Notes under the pieces: model-generated
Databases searched by the model: none
What the model was told of the DNA's origin: nothing
The model's input: the letters and a program-made list of their open reading frames with translations, nothing else
In this document: positions 53,284 to 61,884 of the stretch, one piece after another
Layout: each line of letters begins with the position of its first letter
Numbering within the stretch: position 1 is the stretch's first letter
Position numbers and translations under genes: made by a program
Source of the DNA: Ferrithrix thermotolerans DSM 19514
GTDB taxonomy: Bacteria; Actinomycetota; Acidimicrobiia; Acidimicrobiales; Ilumatobacteraceae
Direction: 5' to 3'
DNA length: 64,000 bases
NCBI GenBank assembly: GCA_945861025.1
Contig: CAMASN010000002.1
Location: 28,192-92,191, forward strand

Positions 53284-53727
53284 TCATGTCGACGTGATGC
53301 TTGTGGGCAGACCAATGACTGCGACGCCGCTCACGTGATCGCCGAGGTCGTTGGTGGCGCGCAACGAGATCTCGACGATTCCTTCTGTGCCAATCTGCGA
53401 CACAGCGGTGACGGTGCCGGTGTAGGTGAGCGTGGATCCAGCGAAGGCCGGCACACCAAGGCGAATCGACAGTTTGCGCACCATGGCTTCGGGACCCGCC
53501 CAATCGGTGAGGAACCGACTGCAGTAGGCAGTGTCCGACAGGATGTTCATGAAGATCTCCGGAGCGCCCTGCTTGTTGGCGTAGTTGCGGTCGTGGTGCA
53601 CGGGCATGAAATCGCGCGTGGCGATTGCGCCGGCCACCACAGCGGTTGCGGTGACCTCAATGAACAGTGGCGGCAGTTCGTCGCCAACTTTCACCTGATT
53701 GAAGTCGATGTTGATGGGCGCCTTCAT
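53284..53727 (-). CDS. MaoC-like hot-dog dehydratase
   Basis: A 147-aa single hot-dog protein. It has the FxPVHHDRNYA motif (Asp and His of the hydratase active site) and NILSDTAYCSRFLTDW, then GSTLTYTGTVTAV. It may hydrate or dehydrate acyl-CoAs. It overlaps the stop of the mini zinc-ribbon gene (ATGA), so it is co-translated. Confidence 0.8.
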   Translation of the reverse strand: MKAPINIDFNQVKVGDELPPLFIEVTATAVVAGAIATRDFMPVHHDRNYANKQGAPEIFMNILSDTAYCSRFLTDWAGPEAMVRKLSIRLGVPAFAGSTLTYTGTVTAVSQIGTEGIVEISLRATNDLGDHVSGVAVIGLPTSITST

Positions 53728-53843
53728 TGCTGTGTCGCCGGTTGGAACTGAGCCAACGCGAGGTCATTGTCGAGATCGATGGTGTGCCATTCGACCGAGT
53801 TGCACCGCGGACACATTGGCCGCGGCGCGAGGCGCATGGTCAC
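53724..53843 (-). CDS. 39-aa mini zinc-ribbon protein (DUF35-like)
   Basis: A 39-aa frame that begins at GTG 53843 inside the stop of the upstream hydratase gene (GTGA) and ends inside the start of the MaoC gene (ATGA). It has one CPRC motif (APRPMCPRCNSVEWHTIDL) like the first half of a DUF35 rubredoxin-like zinc ribbon, but no OB-fold half. DUF35 proteins often pair with thiolases and hot-dog enzymes. The double overlap is strong evidence that it is translated. Function is not assigned. Confidence 0.62.
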   Translation of the reverse strand: MTMRLAPRPMCPRCNSVEWHTIDLDNDLALAQFQPATQQ

Positions 53844-54409
53844 GACGGCGCTCCTTCGGGCTTGAACTTGAGAATGCGGAATCGTTGAATGCCAACGGTG
53901 TCGCCACTGTCGTCGACATAGGTGGTGACCCACGTAACGAAATGTCCGGGTCCGATGCGGGTTTTCTTTTGCTCGGACACCGACTCGATGATCGTGGTGG
54001 CAGAGACGGTCTCGCCGATGCGCAGGTATCGCATGATCTCGAACTCTGAGTTCGAGGCCAGAGTGCCAACGAACCCGGCTTCGTCGAACACCGTCATCGG
54101 GCTTGTGCCTTCGGATGGAACGGGTGCGCCGCCACGCTGGGCGATGCCGGTGATCATTGGGGTGGCCATGGTCCACGTTTGCAGCATGAGCGGTGGGGCA
54201 ACGATGCCGCCGAACCGAGTGCCAGAGGCGAACTCTGAGTCGGTGTACACCGGGTTTGCGTCTTCGAACGCGGCCGCCCAATGTCGAATCATCGGCTGGT
54301 TGACGGGATCGGGTGCCACCGAGGCTTTGCCCGATCCAACGGGTCGCCCCACAAGGGCCGCCACAGCGTGCGCAAAGTTTGCAGAGGAGTCGTATTGCTC
54401 GGCGTTCAT
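53840..54409 (-). CDS. FAS1-like/MaoC-type dehydratase domain protein
   Basis: A 189-aa hot-dog protein related to the N-terminal half of MaoC/FAS1 dehydratases. It has IRHWAAAFEDANPVYTD, FGGIVAPPLMLQ and IGETVSATTII. ATG 54409 (MNAEQYDSS) is chosen, as an upstream frame to 54631 overlaps the preceding gene. With the two genes downstream it forms a three-gene operon: hot-dog, zinc ribbon, hot-dog. The two hot-dogs may form a heterodimer, which is typical of the HadAB type. Confidence 0.78.
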   Translation of the reverse strand: MNAEQYDSSANFAHAVAALVGRPVGSGKASVAPDPVNQPMIRHWAAAFEDANPVYTDSEFASGTRFGGIVAPPLMLQTWTMATPMITGIAQRGGAPVPSEGTSPMTVFDEAGFVGTLASNSEFEIMRYLRIGETVSATTIIESVSEQKKTRIGPGHFVTWVTTYVDDSGDTVGIQRFRILKFKPEGAPS

Positions 54410-54455
54410 CAGCAACGTTCTATCGCTGCTGACTCGTGTTGTCTTAGTTGGGTGA

Positions 54456-54770
54456 TCAGTTCGATGTGGCGCCGCGATGACAACGAACAACCGCTGCATC
54501 GAGGTCGTCGTGGTCGCGGATCGCGCACTTGCGCACGAGATCTGCGGCCTTCTCGCCGGGGGCGTGGCGAATTTCGTCCCAGTCTTGGGCGGTAAGCACC
54601 ACAGGCTCGTGGCGTTCGTCGCGTGGCGCAATGACCACGAGGTCGCTGCCGTCTACACACATGTGGCCCTGTAGGTGATGGGTTTCGTCCCAACAAAGGT
54701 CCTCGGGCGTGGAGCCGAGCAGTTGCTTCAAGAACACCTTTGCTCGGCGCTGTCCTTCGTCGTCAGTCAT
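54456..54770 (-). CDS. Conserved hypothetical protein
   Basis: A 104-aa protein with no domain that I recognise, acidic and with many charged residues. It lies 46 bases upstream of the dehydratase operon and may be its first gene. No cysteine motif or membrane segment is seen. It could also be a false frame, but it is on the coding strand of the operon and well placed. Confidence 0.5.
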   Translation of the reverse strand: MTDDEGQRRAKVFLKQLLGSTPEDLCWDETHHLQGHMCVDGSDLVVIAPRDERHEPVVLTAQDWDEIRHAPGEKAADLVRKCAIRDHDDLDAAVVRCHRGATSN

Positions 54771-54892
54771 CGATCCACTCCGTCAATGAGTGCCCCGCTA
54801 GTTGGTGCGCGGAGCTTGTCCCCTCTATTCATCGGCCGCTCAGTGGGAAACTTGAGAACTTCCTGACAAATATTTTGGGAAATTTTTTGACC

Positions 54893-55438
54893 TCAGAGCG
54901 GGGCGTGCACGGTGGCGTTGGCGTGGCCGTTGAAATCGGGTTTGGCCTGCAACAACATCTCGTTTGAGAGGGCGATCTCGGCCTCGGTGAACGGCCGCGT
55001 GGTGTGGCTGAACTCGACCATGTTTTCGTCGGGGTCACGGATGTAGATGCTTCTGCAGAAGTCATGATCGATCTCAAGCACATGGTGGCCGTGCTTGCGC
55101 CAGCGATCGCGATGGCGATACAGGTCTTCGAGAGTTGGTGCATCGAACGCAATGTGGTTCACCCACCACGGCAGGCCAGCATGGGTGTTGATGTCGACCG
55201 GAAACTTGTCGCCGATCTGCTCGTCGTGAATCTCCCAGAACGCGATCATGCCTGCGTCGCCGCTGGGCGTTATGCCTTCGCCAGCGGTGGAATAAAAGAA
55301 GTGCTTGCTCCATCCGTCGTGCCCGCCGGGCGTTGGCGAGGCGACCACCTTCACCAAAGAAAAGCCCATCACGTTGGTGTAGAAATCGTGAGTTGCGGCG
55401 GTGTCGCGGGTGGCGAGCGCTACGTGGTGAAAGCCCAT
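54893..55438 (-). CDS. VOC family (glyoxalase/dioxygenase-fold) protein
   Basis: A 181-aa VOC protein. It has the strand GFHHVALATRD, a NHIAF motif and a C-terminal PDENMVEFSH, with candidate metal His and Glu. Such proteins include lyases and ring-cleaving dioxygenases; the substrate is unknown. Confidence 0.82.
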   Translation of the reverse strand: MGFHHVALATRDTAATHDFYTNVMGFSLVKVVASPTPGGHDGWSKHFFYSTAGEGITPSGDAGMIAFWEIHDEQIGDKFPVDINTHAGLPWWVNHIAFDAPTLEDLYRHRDRWRKHGHHVLEIDHDFCRSIYIRDPDENMVEFSHTTRPFTEAEIALSNEMLLQAKPDFNGHANATVHAPL

Positions 55439-55530
55439 CAGAACTCCTCTAGATCAAGTTGTCGAAAGTTTCGCACCTTTGGTGCCCGTCCCGTTGACTG
55501 AAGCCACCTTCGGCTCGCCATGATGGGGAC

Positions 55531-55737
55531 ATGCTGTTGGGTGACGATCTTCTGGCCTGGTTGGTGCTCGCAATGGGCGGTGCGTTGTTCGTGGGCAATT
55601 TGCTCGCGTTACTCAAGCCGCCGGCTCGACCAAAACCTGGCGAACTTACGCGAGCACCAATAGGACGCAGCTTGATGATGACACTGGTCGGTGGTGTTGC
55701 CGCGCTGTGGGCCATCGGATCGCTCTTGTCCAAGTAA
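55531..55737 (+). CDS. Small two-helix membrane protein
   Basis: A 68-aa protein with two hydrophobic segments (about 8-28 and 47-66) and a Pro-rich loop KPPARPKPGE. The start is ATG 55531, and the stop is 29 bases before engB. Function is unknown. Confidence 0.68.
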   Translation: MLLGDDLLAWLVLAMGGALFVGNLLALLKPPARPKPGELTRAPIGRSLMMTLVGGVAALWAIGSLLSK

Positions 55738-55766
55738 GTGATTCACCCGCAGCGTACGCTGGCTCG

Positions 55767-56348
55767 ATGCCACCGATTCCGCTGCGGTTCTTGAAGTCGG
55801 CCACGCGCGTCGACGATCTTCCAGAGTCCGATCGCGAGGTCGCAGTCGTTGGTCGTTCCAACGTGGGCAAGTCGTCGCTCATTAACGCATTCGCCAATCG
55901 CACCCGTCTTGCCCACACCAGTAAGACCCCGGGCCGCACGCAATTGATCAACATCTTCGAAGTCGAGCCCGGCGTCACGGTTGTCGACCTTCCGGGCTAC
56001 GGCTACGCCAAGGTTCCCAATCGCGTGAAGCAAGATTGGGGCCAAATGATCGAGGGCTACCTGCTGCACCGCGATTGTTTGGAGATGGTGATGGTTCTTG
56101 TCGACGGCGAAATTGGGCCCACCAAACTCGACGTGCAGATGCTCGACTGGCTGCGCAGCAACGAGATCCCGCATCAGGTCATCGCCACGAAGAGCGACAA
56201 GGTGAAGTCGAGCAAGAAGCCCAAGCGGCGTATTGAGCTTTCCGAAGGTTGCAACCTTGAGCCCGGCGACATCGTGTGGGTCAGCGCATCGAAGGGCATC
56301 GGCATCGACCGATTGCAAGACCTGATCTGGTCGTGGCTCGCGCCGTAA
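55767..56348 (+). CDS. engB: Ribosome biogenesis GTPase EngB (YsxC/YihA)
   Basis: A 193-aa GTPase. G1 motif GRSNVGKS is at residues 29-36, G3 DLPGYGYA and G4 ATKSDKV. ATG 55767 starts the conserved N-terminus. Its family is required for 50S subunit assembly. It is convergent with the alkyl-sulfatase gene, 16 bases apart. Confidence 0.95.
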   Translation: MPPIPLRFLKSATRVDDLPESDREVAVVGRSNVGKSSLINAFANRTRLAHTSKTPGRTQLINIFEVEPGVTVVDLPGYGYAKVPNRVKQDWGQMIEGYLLHRDCLEMVMVLVDGEIGPTKLDVQMLDWLRSNEIPHQVIATKSDKVKSSKKPKRRIELSEGCNLEPGDIVWVSASKGIGIDRLQDLIWSWLAP

Positions 56349-56364
56349 CCCAATTACCTGGGGT

Positions 56365-58275
56365 CTAGGGCTCGATGATGGGGAAGAAGATGTCGAACTG
56401 ATCGAGCAGGGCGATGAATTCGCCAAAGCGTGCTGTGTCGCCAGTGATCGAGAGATCGCTGGTTTCGGTTTCGGCCTCGATGGTGCTCACATGGGTGCTC
56501 ACCTTCACCATTGCCTCGACCGTGGTGTTGATCTGCGTGCTGGCGGTGCCAAGACCGCGGCTGCCGTAGTGCAGAACGCCGTTGGCGACCGTGACATTGA
56601 AGTGCACGTTGTGGTCGGTGAAATGAATGTCGAACACAAAGCGCAGATCTGATGCCGCTGGCGCATTGAGCTTCACGCCGCAGTTGTCGAGCACCATGCG
56701 AGGTGTCATCGCGCGCATCACGTCGACGCGAGCCGCACCGCGAAAGCCGGGCACCGATGGCGAACCGTTGCGCAGTTCTTGTGCGCCGGTGAGATAAAAG
56801 TCGCGCCACGGCGCTGACTCGCTTTGGTAGCCCAACTGCTCGAGCGCGTCGGCCTGCAACAGACGGGCCTCTTGGTTGGCGGGGTCAGCGAACACCACGT
56901 TGTTCACCACCTGCGCCACCCACCGGAATTCGCCGGCCTCGAAATCGACGCGAGCTTTGGCCAACACTTCGGCGGCGCCACCCATGTATTGAACGAACTT
57001 CTTGGCAGCATCGACCGGGATGAGTGGATGCAGCGTTGCCGGGTTGGCGTCGAACCAACCGAGGTAGCGCTGATACACGGCCTTCACGTTGTGGCTGACG
57101 GTGCCGTAGTAGTCGCGGTTGAAGAACTCGTCGCCGATGGCTGCAGGCAGCGAGATCTCTTCGGCGATCTCGAGCGCGGTATGGCCGTGGTTCGCCAAGC
57201 GCAGGGTTTCGTCGTGCAAGTAGCGGTAGAGATCGCGCTGGCCGCCAAGCCATGCCTCGATATCGGCACTGCCCCAGCGTGGCCAATGGTGGCTGGCAAA
57301 CGCAACGTCGCTGCGATCGAGGAAGGTCTCAAGCGCTTCGTTGATGTAGCGACTCCAGCCGAGCGCATCGCGAATCTCGGCTCCGCGTGGGGTGTAGAGG
57401 TTGTGCAATGTGGCCACGCAATTTTCGGCCATACAGACGGCGCGAAAGTCGGGGAAGTAGAAGTTCATTTCGGCGGGCGCTTCGGTGCCGGGTGTGAGCT
57501 GAAACTCGATGCGAATGCCATCGATGAGCAACTCGGTGCCGGTGAGTTCGATCGACTCGGTGGGAGCGATGAGCCCGCCGGAGCCAAGGGGGATGCCTTT
57601 GCCCAGGCCGGCGTCGATATGGCCCCGTGGACCAACCGGCAACAGTGAGCCATACATGTACATCGCACGGCGGGTCATGGCCGGCCCTGCGGTGACGTTC
57701 TCGCTGATGGCTGCCTCAAGGAAACCGGCTGGAGCAATGAGACGAACGTTGCCACTGTTCACGTCGTCGTCGGTGATGATGCCGCGTACGCCGCCGTAGT
57801 GGTCGGCGTGGCTGTGGGTGTAGATGACGGCGACGATGGGTCGAACGCCAAAGTGAGAGTCGACCAAGCTGCGTGCAGCGGCAGCGGTTTCGGCCACCGT
57901 GAGCGGATCAATCACGATCCAGCCGGTGTTGGTGCGCACGAACGTGATGTTTGAGATGTCGTAACCACGAACTTGGTAGATGCCGTCGGTTACTTCGAAT
58001 AGGCCGTGCAGACAGTTGATCTGCGCTTGGCGCCACAGGCTGGGGTTGGCCTCGGCTGGCGCATCTTCGTTGAGGAACTCGTACTTGCCCATGTCCCACA
58101 ACGCATTGCCGAAGGGACCATTGATGACTGGCGGCTCAAGCTGGGCAAGGAGTCCCTGCGAGGCCCGCTCAAAGTCGGCCCGATCGGCGAGGTTGAGGTG
58201 CGAATGCACGGCTGCATTGCGAACCCGGGTGCTTTCGGTGGCGGGCTTTGGTGTGCGCTGTTCGTCGATGCTCAT
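56365..58275 (-). CDS. SdsA1/BDS1-type alkyl sulfatase
   Basis: A 636-aa metallo-beta-lactamase-fold alkyl sulfatase. The zinc motif THSHADH lies at 153-159. Further motifs are RAVCMAENCVATLHNLYTPRG and the C-terminal SCP2-like dimer part. It hydrolyses medium to long alkyl sulfates such as SDS. The start at ATG 58275 is preferred, because a longer frame to 58476 runs through tRNA-Gly. No signal peptide is evident. Confidence 0.87.
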   Translation of the reverse strand: MSIDEQRTPKPATESTRVRNAAVHSHLNLADRADFERASQGLLAQLEPPVINGPFGNALWDMGKYEFLNEDAPAEANPSLWRQAQINCLHGLFEVTDGIYQVRGYDISNITFVRTNTGWIVIDPLTVAETAAAARSLVDSHFGVRPIVAVIYTHSHADHYGGVRGIITDDDVNSGNVRLIAPAGFLEAAISENVTAGPAMTRRAMYMYGSLLPVGPRGHIDAGLGKGIPLGSGGLIAPTESIELTGTELLIDGIRIEFQLTPGTEAPAEMNFYFPDFRAVCMAENCVATLHNLYTPRGAEIRDALGWSRYINEALETFLDRSDVAFASHHWPRWGSADIEAWLGGQRDLYRYLHDETLRLANHGHTALEIAEEISLPAAIGDEFFNRDYYGTVSHNVKAVYQRYLGWFDANPATLHPLIPVDAAKKFVQYMGGAAEVLAKARVDFEAGEFRWVAQVVNNVVFADPANQEARLLQADALEQLGYQSESAPWRDFYLTGAQELRNGSPSVPGFRGAARVDVMRAMTPRMVLDNCGVKLNAPAASDLRFVFDIHFTDHNVHFNVTVANGVLHYGSRGLGTASTQINTTVEAMVKVSTHVSTIEAETETSDLSITGDTARFGEFIALLDQFDIFFPIIEP

Positions 58276-58323
58276 TGGACCCGACGGTAGTAGACCGCTC
58301 CGGTCATCGTTGAGTTTGGGTTG

Positions 58324-58394
58324 AGCGGGTGACGGGAATCGGACCCGCGTCATTTGCTTGGGAAGCAAATACTCTGCCATTGAGCTACACCCGC
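58324..58394 (-). tRNA. tRNA-Gly (anticodon CCC)
   Basis: A 71-base cloverleaf. Acceptor GCGGGTG pairs with CACCCGC, the D arm is GTAGCTCAATGGCAGAGT, the anticodon loop TTCCCAA gives CCC, and the T arm contains GGTCCGATTCCCGTC. The discriminator is T. It lies between the alkyl sulfatase and dcd. Confidence 0.95.
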
Positions 58395-58488
58395 GTGCGT
58401 TGCTTTCGCAGCACGGGTGAACACTAGCGGCGAAGCTGATCTTGCCGCACCCTTCATTTGCGGGGGCCGCAGTCACTAGTGTGGCGCT

Positions 58489-59052
58489 GTGATCTTGTCA
58501 GACCGAACTTTGCGTGAAGAGATTGCGGCTCGCCGCATCGTGATCGACCCACTCGACGAACGGTGCATCCAGCCGTCGTCCATCGACGTGAAGGTCAGCA
58601 ACCTGTTTCGTGTGTTCCGTAACCACACAGCGGGCATCATCGACGTGAAGCAAGACCTCGAAGATCTCACCGAGATGGTCGTCGTCGATCCCGATGGCGT
58701 GTTTATGTTGCATCCGGGCGAGTTCGTACTCGGCTCGACACTCGAGCGCATCACGGTGCCCGACGACCTCGTGGCACGTATCGAAGGCAAGTCGTCGCTT
58801 GGTCGACTCGGTCTGCTCATCCACTCGACTGCCGGCTTCATCGATGCTGGCTTCGATGGTCACATCACTCTCGAGCTCAGCAATGTGGCCAGCCTGCCCA
58901 TCACCATCTATCCGGGCATGAAGATCGGCCAGATCAGCTTTGTGCAGATGACCACGCCAGCCGATAACCCATATGGCAAAGGCGCTCGGGGCAGCAAGTA
59001 TCAGGGCCAGCGCGGCCCAACGCCGAGCCGCTATTTCGAGAACTTCACCTGA
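58489..59052 (+). CDS. dcd: dCTP deaminase (dUMP-forming type)
   Basis: A 187-aa trimeric deaminase starting at GTG 58489. It has [42 protein letters not shown] and [14 protein letters not shown] [13 protein letters not shown]. The closest family pattern is the actinobacterial bifunctional dCTP deaminase/dUTPase. It provides dUMP for thymidylate. The gene is convergent with the Fe-S oxidoreductase, 4 bases apart. Confidence 0.94.
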   Translation: MILSDRTLREEIAARRIVIDPLDERCIQPSSIDVKVSNLFRVFRNHTAGIIDVKQDLEDLTEMVVVDPDGVFMLHPGEFVLGSTLERITVPDDLVARIEGKSSLGRLGLLIHSTAGFIDAGFDGHITLELSNVASLPITIYPGMKIGQISFVQMTTPADNPYGKGARGSKYQGQRGPTPSRYFENFT

Positions 59053-59056
59053 GCAA

Positions 59057-61330
59057 TCAGTCGCCAGCTACAGGAGCCTGTAGCGGCGCTTCGTTCTGCA
59101 TGGCAGCGAGTTGACGCTCGCCGTTTTCGATGGCCTCGATGAGGTGAATGGCGATGTCTGCCACCTTGACCTCGGACTCGTCCTTGCCAGCGGCCTTCAC
59201 GCCGTCGTCGAGCATCACGTAACAGAACGGGCAGGCAGTGGCCACACGGGTTGCGCCGGTCGAGATTGCCTCCATCGCACGTTCGTCGTTCACCTTGGTG
59301 CCGATGGTCTCTTCCATCCACATGCGTGCGCCACCGGCGCCACAGCACATGCCCTGGGTGCCGTTGCGCTGCATCTCGACCACTTCGATGCCCTTGATCG
59401 AGGCAACGACCTTGCGAGGAGCGAGGTACACATCGTTGTGGCGACCGAGGTAGCAGCTGTCGTGATAGGTGATGCGCTCTTCGAGCGTGGCCTGGCTGAC
59501 ATCGAGCTGACCGCTTTCGATGAGCTGCTCGAGCAGTTGCGTGTGGTGCACGAGCTCGTAGTTGCCGCCCAGTTGCGGGTACTCGTTCTTGAGCGTGTTG
59601 AAGCAGTGTGGGCACTGGGTGATGATCTTCTTCACGCCCATGCCGTTGAGCATCTCGACGTTGGGCATTGCCAACATCTGGAACAGGTACTCGTTACCGC
59701 TGCGGCGCGCTGAGTCGCCGGTGCACATTTCGGATGGGCCGAGGATGGCCACGCTGATTCCGGCACGGCGTAACAGCTTGGCCATTGCCTGGGTGACCTT
59801 CTTGTTCTTGTCGTCGAACGAACCGGCGCAGCCAACCCAGTACAGGTATTCGCTCTGCAGTGGCTCGCCCGGATCGACGATGGTCACGTCGAGGTCTTTG
59901 GCCCAGTCGCCGCGCTCGCCTTGGTTCATGCCCCATGGGTTGCCTTGGTTTTCCATGGCGCGGTAGGCGTTGCCGAGCTCGGCTGGGAAGTTGCTCTCCA
60001 TCAGCGAGAGGTAGCGGCGCATATCGAGGATCTTGTCGAGGATCTCGATGTTGACCGGACAGATTTCGTCGCACGCACGGCAGGTGGTGCACGACCACAG
60101 TTCTTCGGCGGTGATGCGCTCGAACAACGAGTTGCTGCTGATGGTGATGGCTGAGTCGGTGCCGATTGGAGGTGACACGCGGCCGCCGGCCGCGTGTGCT
60201 GCAGTGGCGGCCATGACTTCGCCGGCCTTGAGCACGATCTCGCGAGGGTCGAGTGGCTTACCGGTTGCGTGCGCTGGGCACACGCTGGTGCAACGGCCGC
60301 ACATGGTGCAGGCATCGAGGTCGAGCAACTGCTTCCAGGTGAAGTCTTCGACAACCGCTGCGCCAAAGCTCTCGAGCGAGGTTTCGGTGAGGTTTGGCAT
60401 TGCCTTCATTGCGCCCTTTGGACGCTCACGATCTTTGAGGTACATGTTCAGCGGCGAGGTGAACATGTGACGCAACATGGTGACCGGCAAGATGGCCAAG
60501 AAGGCGATGAAGCTGATCACGTGGCCGCCCCATGAAATCTGATGCCACAGGTCGAGGGTGTGCGCCGACATGCCGTCGAACAACATGCTCAGTGGGTAGC
60601 CGATGAAGCTCCATTTTTCGTAGCTGGGCTGGTCGATCTCGGCAATGCGGAAACCCTCAGCCAAGAATCCGGTGACACCGATCGCCAAGAACACGCCCAA
60701 GATCAGGGCGTGCTCGGGCTTGGTCTTGATGCGGATGCGGTAGGGCCGCTGGATGTAACGGCGGGCGATGGCCCACAAGATGCCACCCACAAATACGGTG
60801 CCAGCAAAGTCGCCAAAGAATGAGTAGGCCATGTACACGTGGCCGTGGAGGAACTTGAGCGATGGCGGCAACTGGTGATCGACCTCGAGCACGGTAGTCA
60901 CACCGAGCAAGCCGAGAAAACCAAAGTAGATCATGCTGTGCATGACGCCAGCGGCTGAGTCGCGTAACAGGGTGCGCATGTACACACCGGCGCGGAAGTC
61001 GGCGAGGCGACGCTTGACGTTCTTTGTTGTGGTTCGGCGACGATCTGGTCCGCCACGCTCCCAGTTCTTCACGCGATCGGCGAACGCAAAGGTTGCCCAC
61101 ACAATGAGTGCAGGCACCACCGTGTAGAACGCGATCTGTAATGGTCCGGGGATTCCCTCGAACGGTTCGCGAGTAACAGCCTTCTCGCTGTGCCACTTGG
61201 TGATCAGCGGGATGATGCCCGAGACCACGGTGAAGACAGCCATAAAGATGCCCATTGCGAGGACAAGCTGGTGTGGTTTGAAGCGCTTCGGTGTTGATGC
61301 CGGCGCTGGGGAGGACGCGTGCGTGCTCAT
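59057..61330 (-). CDS. etfD: Membrane Fe-S oxidoreductase, EtfD-like (HdrD/GlpC type)
   Basis: A 757-aa protein. The N-terminal half has about six membrane segments with candidate heme histidines (His131, His162, His164, His270, His288). Two 4Fe-4S motifs follow: Cys341-x2-Cys344-x2-Cys347-x3-Cys351 and Cys414-x2-Cys417-x2-Cys420-x3-Cys424. The C-terminal CCG domains have HDSCYLGRHN and GMCCGAGGARMW. This architecture matches mycobacterial EtfD (Rv0338c), which passes electrons from ETF to menaquinone in fatty acid oxidation. That fits the many acyl-CoA genes in this window. Confidence 0.85.
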   Translation of the reverse strand: MSTHASSPAPASTPKRFKPHQLVLAMGIFMAVFTVVSGIIPLITKWHSEKAVTREPFEGIPGPLQIAFYTVVPALIVWATFAFADRVKNWERGGPDRRRTTTKNVKRRLADFRAGVYMRTLLRDSAAGVMHSMIYFGFLGLLGVTTVLEVDHQLPPSLKFLHGHVYMAYSFFGDFAGTVFVGGILWAIARRYIQRPYRIRIKTKPEHALILGVFLAIGVTGFLAEGFRIAEIDQPSYEKWSFIGYPLSMLFDGMSAHTLDLWHQISWGGHVISFIAFLAILPVTMLRHMFTSPLNMYLKDRERPKGAMKAMPNLTETSLESFGAAVVEDFTWKQLLDLDACTMCGRCTSVCPAHATGKPLDPREIVLKAGEVMAATAAHAAGGRVSPPIGTDSAITISSNSLFERITAEELWSCTTCRACDEICPVNIEILDKILDMRRYLSLMESNFPAELGNAYRAMENQGNPWGMNQGERGDWAKDLDVTIVDPGEPLQSEYLYWVGCAGSFDDKNKKVTQAMAKLLRRAGISVAILGPSEMCTGDSARRSGNEYLFQMLAMPNVEMLNGMGVKKIITQCPHCFNTLKNEYPQLGGNYELVHHTQLLEQLIESGQLDVSQATLEERITYHDSCYLGRHNDVYLAPRKVVASIKGIEVVEMQRNGTQGMCCGAGGARMWMEETIGTKVNDERAMEAISTGATRVATACPFCYVMLDDGVKAAGKDESEVKVADIAIHLIEAIENGERQLAAMQNEAPLQAPVAGD

Positions 61331-61407
61331 AACGATGCAAGACTAGTTGGCAATGTGCTGCGCGCCCATGTTGATGGCGCGATTGGTGTCAGCGTCGGGC
61401 TAAGAAA

Positions 61408-61833
61408 TCAGCCGTAGTACTGGCGGTCGAGGTCGCGAATGCGGCTCGCGAGTGACCCAAGCAGCTTGTGAGCGAGTGCTGGGACATCGTCGACAACGGC
61501 CAAGAAGTGGCGCTGGGTGATGAGCAGCAGCGTGCAGTCGGTTTCGCAGGTCACCGTTGCGGTGCGGGGTCCGTGGTCGAGTAGCGACAACTCGCCCACC
61601 ACGGTGCCGCTCCCGAGCGTGGCAACTTTCTTGCCGTTGCGGCGCACGATGACGGTGCCGTCGAGAACGATGAACGCCTCTTTGCCGGTCTGGCCTTGAT
61701 CGACGATGGTAGTGCCGGCCTTAAACGGCAACTCGTCGCCAGCCTTCGCGATGCGCTCGAGATCTTTGGTCGAGCACGACGAGAACAGTTGAACTTTGCG
61801 GAGGTGCTCGAGAGAAGCTTTTTTAGACGCCAT
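61408..61833 (-). CDS. Cyclic nucleotide-binding domain protein
   Basis: A 141-aa stand-alone cNMP-binding domain with GKEAFIVLDGTV, GSGTVVGELSLLDHGPRTATV (the phosphate-binding cassette) and a C-terminal helix. It lacks a DNA-binding HTH, so it is not a CRP regulator. It may sense cAMP and control another protein. Confidence 0.85.
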   Translation of the reverse strand: MASKKASLEHLRKVQLFSSCSTKDLERIAKAGDELPFKAGTTIVDQGQTGKEAFIVLDGTVIVRRNGKKVATLGSGTVVGELSLLDHGPRTATVTCETDCTLLLITQRHFLAVVDDVPALAHKLLGSLASRIRDLDRQYYG

Positions 61834-61884
61834 ACCCGCGACTATACGACGTTGCCGCTTGCTGGTGTGACTATCGAGCCCAGC

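Noticed and set aside
58276..58476. N-terminal extension of the alkyl sulfatase
   Set aside because: It translates through tRNA-Gly, so the start was placed at 58275.
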